Shown piece after piece: positions 58,398 to 64,000 of a DNA stretch of 64,000 bases. The DNA is taken from contig NZ_KE386496.1 of assembly GCF_000427445.1 (NCBI RefSeq), positions 3,636,004-3,700,003 on the forward strand. The letters are read 5' to 3'. Position 1 is the stretch's first letter. Each line of letters begins with the position of its first letter. The stretch is from Methylocapsa acidiphila B2. Lineage in GTDB: Bacteria; Pseudomonadota; Alphaproteobacteria; Rhizobiales; Beijerinckiaceae. A model generated the notes under the pieces. The model worked only from the letters and a program-made list of their open reading frames with translations. It was not told where the DNA came from and did no database searches. The position numbers and the translations under genes were made by a program.

Positions 58398-58418
58398 ATG
58401 CGTTTAGGTTAAACGCAT
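58398..58418. repeat. perfect palindrome upstream of the methyltransferase
   Basis: ATGCGTTTA (58398-58406), GGT spacer, TAAACGCAT (58410-58418): two exact 9-base arms. Position and symmetry fit an operator for a dimeric repressor; a dispersed intergenic repeat is the alternative, since TGCGTTTAACCT also occurs at 45173-45184. Confidence 0.6.
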
Positions 58419-58493
58419 GGGAAGGTTCAAATTCTTTTTGAGGCTTGCAGTCGCTCCGGGCCCTGATCTGATCGAAAACTGTGATCGCCGCGC

Positions 58494-58853
58494 TCAAGGC
58501 GCGACGATGATCTTGCCGGTCATTTTCGGGTGCAGGCCACAAAAATACTCGTAAGTTCCGGGCTTTTCGAAGGCGAAGGAGAATGTCTCGTCGGTGTCGA
58601 GCGCGCTCGAATGGAACGACTGGTTGGACGAGACGACGCTGTGCGGAATATCGTCCCGATTGCGGAAAGTCACGGTCGCTCCTACTTTGACCGTGAGTTC
58701 GGCCGGCGCAAAGGCGAAATTGTCGATATTGACCTCCGCTTCGGCGGCTGCAAGAGGCGATGCGCTAAGGGTTGCGAGGCAGGCGGCGGAGAGGAGCGCG
58801 ACGCCGCTCTCGCGCCACCCTCGGGCGCGGCGCGCCGGGTTCAGCTTCTGCAT
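58494..58853 (-). CDS. periplasmic cupredoxin (plastocyanin/azurin-like)
   Basis: The 119-residue precursor has a Sec signal ending at AAA-EAEVNID. The type 1 copper ligands are H71 (PHSVVS), C105, H108 and M111 (CGLHPKM). FAFAPAELTVKVGATVTFRN is the usual first strand pair. It should be a small electron carrier of the pseudoazurin/amicyanin kind. It is 25 bases downstream of a Tat-exported phosphoesterase gene, in one operon. Confidence 0.9.
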   Translation of the reverse strand: MQKLNPARRARGWRESGVALLSAACLATLSASPLAAAEAEVNIDNFAFAPAELTVKVGATVTFRNRDDIPHSVVSSNQSFHSSALDTDETFSFAFEKPGTYEYFCGLHPKMTGKIIVAP

Positions 58854-58878
58854 GTTTTGTCCTTTGGCTCCTATAGGC

Positions 58879-59832
58879 TCAGCTCGAGGCGAGCGACGAA
58901 TCGGTGATGGCGAGCGCGGCCTTGCCCGGCCAATATTCGACGCGCGTCACGCCGAGCACGGAGCGGAGCTTGTCCGCCGCCACGAGCATAGGTCCGGGTG
59001 AGGGCGCGGTTCCAGGCGCCGGCTGCGGAAAAGCGGTCGACATGGCCGTGTGAAAGGCGACGTTCCCTTCCACTTTTTGCATCAATTGATGGATATGGCC
59101 ATTCAGAACTGTAACCGAGCCGAAACGCTTCAGAAGCGCCAGCGCCTTGGCGGAATCGTCGGTGCCCCAGCCCCATTCCGGATAGACGGCCCAGAGCGGA
59201 ATATGGGCGAAGACGATGATCGGGGTCGAGGCGGACTTGCCTTTGAGGTCGTCGGCAAGCCAGGCCAATTGCTCGTCGCCGAGAAAGCCCAATCCGCCGC
59301 TCTTCAGGTTCACGACATTGACGAGGCCGATGAAATGCGCCCCGCCGGCGTCGAAGGAGCGCCAGCCTGCGCCCTTCGCGCCTTTGCCGAAGCGCTCGAG
59401 ATAGGCTTGGCCATTTTGCTCGTCGATCACGTCATGCTCGCCCGGCACATAATGGACGTCGAGCTTGGCCTCGCCGATCGCCTTCTCGGCGTCGTCGAAT
59501 TGCTCCGGCTTGGAGAGATGGGTGATGTCGCCGGTGTGGATCATGAAGGCCGGCTTTTCCGGCAGGCTGTTCACCTTGTCGATCGCCTCCTGCAGGGTTC
59601 CGAGCGGATTGGGATTGGCCGGCTTGTTGAAGCCGATATGGCTGTCTGAAATCTGCAGGAAACTGAAGCCTTTCTGCGCTTTTTCCGCAGCCTGCGCCGC
59701 ACCGCCCACTGGCAAGAGCTTGGACGTCGGCACGCCGCCGTCGAGGGTCCAAAGGACGCCTGCGCCGGCCCAGACCATGCATTCGAGCGCGCCGCGGCGG
59801 TCGATCTTTTTCCCGTCGATTTCAATGGACAT
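58879..59832 (-). CDS. Tat-exported metallophosphoesterase
   Basis: GGAG six bases before ATG 59830-59832 selects MSIEIDGKKIDRRGALECMV (317 residues). DRRGALECMVWAGAGVLW is a Tat-type signal. The calcineurin-like metal motifs follow: D-x-H (ISDSHIGF), GDITH, GEHD (usual GNHD has Asn; here Glu), AHIPLW and NGHIHQ. The Asn-to-Glu change at the third motif is notable. The cupredoxin gene follows directly, a pairing suggesting a shared periplasmic role. Substrate unknown. Confidence 0.85.
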   Translation of the reverse strand: MSIEIDGKKIDRRGALECMVWAGAGVLWTLDGGVPTSKLLPVGGAAQAAEKAQKGFSFLQISDSHIGFNKPANPNPLGTLQEAIDKVNSLPEKPAFMIHTGDITHLSKPEQFDDAEKAIGEAKLDVHYVPGEHDVIDEQNGQAYLERFGKGAKGAGWRSFDAGGAHFIGLVNVVNLKSGGLGFLGDEQLAWLADDLKGKSASTPIIVFAHIPLWAVYPEWGWGTDDSAKALALLKRFGSVTVLNGHIHQLMQKVEGNVAFHTAMSTAFPQPAPGTAPSPGPMLVAADKLRSVLGVTRVEYWPGKAALAITDSSLASS

Positions 59833-60029
59833 TTGCGTCTCCATGAGCCCGGCGCATCGCGCCGCTATCGAGGAGACTTCAAGACCTACATTGTTATTCC
59901 CGCCGCTCGCTAAATTTTTTGCTCCGCCGCTGCCTTGGGTCGAAACAAAAACGCAAACGTGACGCGCCAATTAGGAGCAACCATTCATCGATCGAACAGT
60001 TGTCCTTCAACCATTGATAGGAGTTCATT

Positions 60030-60314
60030 ATGACTTGCAGGATAATCCTATATGCGGCCGCCGGAAGCTTCGCCCTCATCACAAGTGCGTCGGCCTTGAC
60101 TTTGAACAAGCTGCCGACGGACAGCGGCGTTATTGAGGCCCGCACGGTCTGTAACGACGATGGGCGATGCTGGCGTGAAGCCGATCCGGACGAAGGTGTC
60201 GCCGGCGGCGTGCTTCGCGGTTTAGAGGGCCGGAGCATCCATAGGGACGACGATTCGGATCGAGACCGCGACGACCGGCGTTTCCGCGACGATGACCGAC
60301 GCGACGAGCGCTGA
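60030..60314 (+). CDS. small secreted protein with Asp/Arg-rich tail
   Basis: AGGAG upstream of ATG 60030 (MTCRIILYAAAGSFALITSASA) supports this 94-residue frame. A Sec signal precedes a short domain with one Cys pair (TVCNDDGRCWRE). The tail alternates Asp and Arg (SDRDRDDRRFRDDDRRDE) and is probably disordered. Similar small proteins are scattered in Hyphomicrobiales; function unknown. Confidence 0.65.
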   Translation: MTCRIILYAAAGSFALITSASALTLNKLPTDSGVIEARTVCNDDGRCWREADPDEGVAGGVLRGLEGRSIHRDDDSDRDRDDRRFRDDDRRDER

Positions 60315-60591
60315 AATCGAATAGACTTAATCTTTATCTTTCTAGGTCTTCGGCGCACAGTGTCGGCCGTAAGCTGATATGTGCGGGGTTTGGCGTGTCC
60401 AACGGCCGCCGAAACGGCATCACGGCTCGAAACGAGCGCAAAACGAGGTGATTGCGGCGGCCGCGGTTTCGGAAAAGGAAATCAGGGCAACCGCCTTGTT
60501 TTTGTCGAGGCGGGTCCCGGAGTTTCCCACGCGCCGGAAAATGCGTTAGAGGGACCAGAACCTCCGGCAAACCCCGCGATTTCAGGCAAGA

Positions 60592-62409
60592 ATGGCCCCT
60601 CCTCTTCTGCTTTTGCAGAATATTTCGCTCACCCTCGGCGGCAGGCCGCTCTTGGAATCGGCCGAGATTTCCGTGTCAGCCGGAGAACGCCTGTGCCTCG
60701 TCGGGCGCAACGGCTCCGGCAAATCGACCCTTTTGAAGATCGCCGCCGGCCTGCTCGAATGCGACGGCGGGACGCGTTTCATGCAGCCGGACGCCAATGT
60801 GCGCTATCTGCCGCAGGAGCCAGACCTTTCCGGCTATGCGACCGCTTTCGCCTATGTCGAGGCGGGGCTCGGGCCGACCGACGATCCCTATCGGGCCAGA
60901 ACCCTGCTGAATGAGCTCGGCCTCAGCGGCGAGGAAGACCCGGCCCATCTTTCCGGCGGCGAGGCGCGGCGCGCCGCGCTCGCCCGCGCGCTCGCCCCCG
61001 AGCCGGACATTCTGCTCCTCGACGAGCCGACCAATCATCTCGACCTGCCCGCCATTGAATGGCTCGAGGCGGAGCTTAAGGCGACGCGCTCCGCGCTCGT
61101 GTTGATTAGCCATGACCGGAAATTCCTGCAGAATCTGTCGCGGAAAACGGTCTGGCTCGATCGCGGCCGCACCCGCGCGCTCAATCGCGGCTTCGCCGAA
61201 TTCGAGGCCTGGCGCGACGCCGAGCTCGAGGAAGAAGAGCGCCAGCAGCATAAGCTCGATCGCAAGATCGTGGCCGAGGAGCATTGGCTGCGCTATGGCG
61301 TCACCGCGCGGCGCAAGCGCAATCAGAAGCGGCTCGGCAATCTTTTGACCATGCGCACGGAGCGGCGCGAGCGCACGAAAGCCGCGGGCGAAGTGCGGCT
61401 CGTCGCGAGCGAGGGAGCGGTCTCCGGCAAGCTCGTCATCGAGGCCGAGGCCGTTGCGAAAGCCTTCGGCGAGCGCGTCATCGTCAAGGATTTCTCGACC
61501 CGCATCCTGCGCCATGACCGGCTCGGGATCATTGGCGCCAATGGCGCGGGCAAGACCACGCTCATAAAGCTCCTGACCGGCGCGCTCGCGCCGGATGCGG
61601 GCGCGATCCGCCTCGGGGCCAATCTCCAGATGGCGACGCTCGATCAGGGCCGCGCGAGCCTCGACGCCGACACGACGCTGAAGGACGCGCTCACCGGCGG
61701 CGGCAGCGATTTCGTCGAGATCAATGGCGAGCGCAAGCATGTCGTCGGCTATATGAAGGATTTTCTCTTCGGCCCCGAGCAGGCGAGGACGCCAATCGGC
61801 CGGCTTTCCGGCGGCGAGCGCGGCAGGCTCATGCTCGCCCGCGCCCTGGCGCGGCCATCGAATCTTCTTGTTCTCGACGAGCCGACCAATGATCTCGATC
61901 TCGAGACGCTCGATCTGCTGCAGGAAATGCTCGCGGACTACAAGGGCACCTTGCTGCTTGTCAGCCACGACCGCGATTTTCTCGACCGGATCGCGACCTC
62001 TGTCGTCATGAGCGAGGGCTCGGGCCGCTGGATGGAATATGCCGGCGGCTATTCGGACATGGTGGCGCAGCGCGGAGCCGGGGTGAGCGCCGCGCCGATC
62101 GCGAATGTTTCGCGCGGCGAGAAGCCCAAGGCCGAGGCGCCGGCGCGGGCGGAGAAAAAGCCGCCGGCCAAGCCCCGCCTGTCCTTCAAGGAAAAACACG
62201 CTCTGGAGACGCTTCCGAAGCGCATGGAGGAGCTGCGGGCGACGATGGCCAAGCTTCAAGCGGCGTTGGACGATCCCGGTTTATATGCGCGAGATCCAGC
62301 GAAATTTTCGGCCGCATCCGCGGCCTTCGCCAAGGCGGAGGCGGAGCTACAGGCTGCGGAAGAGGAATGGCTGGAGCTGGAAATTCGGCGCGAGGAAATC
62401 GGAGGGTAG
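60592..62409 (+). CDS. uup: ABC-F ATPase, Uup-like
   Basis: The 605-residue soluble protein has two ATPase domains: Walker A GRNGSGKST near 39 with signature HLSGGEARRAALARAL, and GANGAGKTT near 325 with RLSGGERGRLMLARAL. Walker B LLLDEPTNHLDL and VLDEPTNDLDL end in the ABC-F type. A charged linker (about 200-260) and a C-terminal coiled coil (about 530-605, LETLPKRMEELRATMAKLQ) match Uup. Such proteins act on ribosomes or on DNA branch structures; no membrane part is present. Confidence 0.9.
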   Translation: MAPPLLLLQNISLTLGGRPLLESAEISVSAGERLCLVGRNGSGKSTLLKIAAGLLECDGGTRFMQPDANVRYLPQEPDLSGYATAFAYVEAGLGPTDDPYRARTLLNELGLSGEEDPAHLSGGEARRAALARALAPEPDILLLDEPTNHLDLPAIEWLEAELKATRSALVLISHDRKFLQNLSRKTVWLDRGRTRALNRGFAEFEAWRDAELEEEERQQHKLDRKIVAEEHWLRYGVTARRKRNQKRLGNLLTMRTERRERTKAAGEVRLVASEGAVSGKLVIEAEAVAKAFGERVIVKDFSTRILRHDRLGIIGANGAGKTTLIKLLTGALAPDAGAIRLGANLQMATLDQGRASLDADTTLKDALTGGGSDFVEINGERKHVVGYMKDFLFGPEQARTPIGRLSGGERGRLMLARALARPSNLLVLDEPTNDLDLETLDLLQEMLADYKGTLLLVSHDRDFLDRIATSVVMSEGSGRWMEYAGGYSDMVAQRGAGVSAAPIANVSRGEKPKAEAPARAEKKPPAKPRLSFKEKHALETLPKRMEELRATMAKLQAALDDPGLYARDPAKFSAASAAFAKAEAELQAAEEEWLELEIRREEIGG

Positions 62410-62449
62410 GGGCGGCGAAGAGTTCGAATGTCTGGAATTGCCGGCCAAT

Positions 62450-63091
62450 TCATCTGGGCTGTTTTCGAACGATAAGATGTGCTTCCCCAACCGGAATGAG
62501 CAGAAGGGACACGCTCAGCCGGTAATCAGCCGTCCCAGATTGCATGAACACAAAGACTTCCTTGAAATCAAGGTCGTGGGTCGCGCCATCCTTCGTCGGG
62601 ACGCGGGCGCGATAGGCGATATCGATTTTATTGCCTTGCGCGCTGACCGTCGCCTGGCCGATCAGATCGGCGCGCTGACCGATGTAGCGCCCTTCGGCGA
62701 CCTTCAAGAATCTCCAGACCCTGTGCTGCTTCTGACCATCGGAATAGACCGTGTCTTCAATGAGTTTGAATGCGTTTCCTTCCGACGCCCCGCGGATGTC
62801 GACCCGAACGCCGCGCGCGGAACCATCGAGATGGTTTTGGAACTTTCCCGTAGCGGTCAGATGACCGCTGAAAAACGTCGCGAGATCACGCGATTTTTCT
62901 TGCGCCGATAAGGGAGAAGCTCCGACGGACGCGGCTAAAACGGCGGCCGTGAAACTATGACGACGGAAAAAACGTGATGCGGCGAACCATAAAACAGCAT
63001 CGCGCTTTGCAGCCTTTGTTGCCGCGCCGACGACTAAATTTGCAGTCGAGACGATTCTATTGTCGGAGCGCACATCACAACCTTCGGACAT
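62450..63091 (-). CDS. DUF3833 family protein
   Basis: The 213-residue frame contains a hydrophobic segment (FTAAVLAASVGASPLSAQ) that looks like a signal, then a lipocalin-like beta sheet (FFSGHLTATGKFQNHLDGSARGVRVDIRG; RYIGQRADLIGQATVSAQGNKIDIAYRARVP) typical of DUF3833. The first 35-40 residues do not resemble a signal peptide, so the true start is probably nearer 62975. Members are exported proteins of unknown role. Confidence 0.75.
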   Translation of the reverse strand: MSEGCDVRSDNRIVSTANLVVGAATKAAKRDAVLWFAASRFFRRHSFTAAVLAASVGASPLSAQEKSRDLATFFSGHLTATGKFQNHLDGSARGVRVDIRGASEGNAFKLIEDTVYSDGQKQHRVWRFLKVAEGRYIGQRADLIGQATVSAQGNKIDIAYRARVPTKDGATHDLDFKEVFVFMQSGTADYRLSVSLLLIPVGEAHLIVRKQPR

Positions 63092-63203
63092 CCGGCCAGG
63101 TTGACAGGCCGCTCTCTGGCCACGGGCTCAAAGGGCTTTGGTCCAATAGCCCGCCGTCGGACGAGGCCGGCAACTCAAATAACTAAAAAATGCGATGCGC
63201 CGA

Positions 63204-63225
63204 GCCGGCCCAAAGATGGGCCGGC
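63204..63225 (-). terminator. terminator-like hairpin after the CsbD gene
   Basis: Arms GCCGGCCC (63204-63211) and GGGCCGGC (63218-63225) enclose a 6-base loop. A T run (CATTTTTTAG) occurs somewhat later on the minus strand. Confidence 0.55.
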
Positions 63226-63232
63226 CAAGCGA

Positions 63233-63275
63233 CTAGAGCGATTGGCTGAGTCTATCCAATCGGAACGCGCTCTAG
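63233..63275. repeat. nested palindrome overlapping the CsbD stop codon
   Basis: CTAGAG (63233-63238) pairs with CTCTAG (63270-63275), and inside it CGATTGG (63239-63245) pairs with CCAATCG (63256-63262). The outer right arm covers the CsbD stop (63272-63274). Such CTAGAGCG...CGCTCTAG elements resemble dispersed palindromic repeats of Rhizobiales; only one copy is in the window. Confidence 0.5.
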
Positions 63276-63487
63276 AGTTTCTTGTTGACCGCATCAGCCA
63301 CCTTGTTCGCGCCGTGCTTGATTGCGTCCTTGGCTTCGCCGACAGCCTGCTGGGCTTCGCCTTTGGCTTCTTGGACAAGCCCTTCCGCCTCAAGTTTATC
63401 GGAGCCGATAACTTTGCCGACGGCCTGCTTGACATTGCCAACCGCTGTGTTGACGACGCCCGTAACTTTGTCTGTTGTGCTGCTCAT
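63272..63487 (-). CDS. CsbD-like stress protein
   Basis: The 71-residue protein (MSSTTDKVTGVVNTAVGNVKQAVGK) is a helical, Lys/Ala/Gly-rich CsbD-family member with the VIGSDKLEAEGLVQEAKGEAQQAVG core. CsbD proteins are induced by general stress. GGAAC at 63559-63555 with GATT 16 bases later is a weak EcfG-like match upstream. Confidence 0.87.
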   Translation of the reverse strand: MSSTTDKVTGVVNTAVGNVKQAVGKVIGSDKLEAEGLVQEAKGEAQQAVGEAKDAIKHGANKVADAVNKKL

Positions 63488-63669
63488 GATTTAACTCCAA
63501 TAAAAATGGGCGGCTCAAAACCAACCATTGAGAAAATCGCCATCGACCTAAAATGTTCCGAAATAAAGTTTTATATATTTTTTCGTCTTTGCAGCGATTT
63601 GTCTGTATAAATTTCCAAGCCGTCAAAAAATAGCTTGGAAAAAGAAGTTTTTAAGACCTGTTCGCCGGC

Positions 63670-63828
63670 TCATATTCGGCCGAGAATTACAAGCACAAGA
63701 ACGACGAGCAGCACCGTGCCCAGAAGGCCCGACGGACCGTAGCCCCAATTGGCGCTGTGCGGCCAGCTCGGGAAGACGCCAATGAGCATGAGGATAAGGA
63801 GGACAAGCAATATCGTTCCGAGTGACAT
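63670..63828 (-). CDS. DUF3309 small membrane protein
   Basis: ATG 63826-63828 (MSLGTILLVLLILMLIGVFP) gives 52 residues: helix, then SWPHSANWGYGPSGLLG, then a second helix (TVLLVVLVLVILG). This is the DUF3309 pattern of short stress-associated membrane proteins. Function unknown. Confidence 0.85.
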   Translation of the reverse strand: MSLGTILLVLLILMLIGVFPSWPHSANWGYGPSGLLGTVLLVVLVLVILGRI

Positions 63829-63935
63829 GGCGCTTAAACTTTCTTTTGGCATGAAAACCGAAAGCAGAGCATACTTAAACTAAGAATCCAGCGCTTGATT
63901 TGGCTCAGAATCCACACACAAAAAGGCATAAATGC

Positions 63936-64000
63936 CTAGGTCCTGTTGACAAATATGCGCATCCAGATCCTGATCGCGGCGATTTGGACGAACCCGAGAT
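63936..64000 (-). CDS. probable C-terminal end of a transposase, cut by window edge
   Basis: A minus-strand frame ends at TAG 63938-63936 and reads FVQIAAIRIWMRIFVNRT at its end. The x-x-I-A-x-I-R-I-W-x-R pattern is typical of the last helix of IS5-type DDE transposases. Only about 20 residues are inside the window, so the family is tentative. The IS end should lie between 63860 and 63935, but I see no clear inverted repeat. Confidence 0.45.
   Translation of the reverse strand, partial: LGFVQIAAIRIWMRIFVNRT

Noticed and set aside
63539-63559. EcfG promoter before the CsbD gene
   Set aside because: GGAAC is present, but the -10 part reads GATT at 16 bases or CGAT at 15, so the match is too weak to list as a site.

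Overview
This is about 64 kb of a GC-rich alphaproteobacterial chromosome, with no phage, plasmid or rRNA region. Several features point to Hyphomicrobiales: a complete FixL-FixJ-FixK oxygen-sensing set, 5-aminolevulinate synthase (C4 haem pathway), the purC-purS-purQ-purL / BolA / CGFS-glutaredoxin block divergent from a DUF1476 (ATPase-inhibitor zeta-like) gene, HdeA-like proteins, CsbD and DUF3309. The membrane-anchored PQQ-type propeller, octahaem cytochrome and cupredoxin would suit a Methylocystaceae/Beijerinckiaceae-like organism, but the genus is inference only.

Layout. 1-1.2 kb: a partial gene and an unknown two-repeat protein. 1.4-7.4 kb: fixK followed by a HlyD / double-ATPase ABC / ABC-2 permease set (YhiI-RbbA-YhhJ type). 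7.4-12 kb: a small low-oxygen block of a triple-BON protein, a monohaem cytochrome c, an internally deleted Hsp20, a Host_attach protein and fixJ-fixL. Perfect TTGA-N6-TCAA boxes lie before the BON, cytochrome and Hsp20 genes and at the fixL start. 12.3-22 kb: a transglutaminase-DUF2126 protein, phosphoglucomutase and an RND efflux pair. 22-28 kb: a small Tat-like protein, an octahaem/HEAT/TPR cytochrome with an outer-membrane channel-like protein, and an arylsulfatase. 28-36 kb: argH, a TlpA-like thioredoxin, glutaredoxin, BolA and purL/Q/S/C, with an intrinsic terminator between purC and purS, then the zeta-like gene. 36-41.4 kb: xerC-like recombinase, PQQ propeller, two HdeA-like proteins and an AraC regulator.

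41.6-46 kb: lepA, an orphan three-helix ethylene-receptor-like domain with no kinase, a DJ-1/PfpI-type protein and an HD-domain protein. 46-50.4 kb: a complete Liv-type amino-acid ABC transporter. 50.6-52.2 kb: two paralogous small secreted Gly/Trp/His-rich proteins, each behind a GGAAC-N17-(C)(G/A)TT element resembling the EcfG general-stress promoter. 52.3-58.4 kb: a nucleotide-sugar epimerase, hemA, a Crp-type regulator in an operon with a membrane/[2Fe-2S] class III cyclase, and a methyltransferase. 58.5-64 kb: a cupredoxin with a Tat phosphoesterase, a Uup-like ABC-F ATPase, DUF3833, CsbD and DUF3309 proteins, and what looks like the C-terminus of a transposase at the right edge.

The main theme is oxygen, redox and stress sensing: haem-PAS FixL, FixK targets, a haem/Fe-S cyclase with its own Crp partner, an orphan ethylene-binding domain and EcfG-like promoters. 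No CRISPR array, tRNA or rRNA was seen. All similarity statements rest on recalled family motifs, not on database searches.
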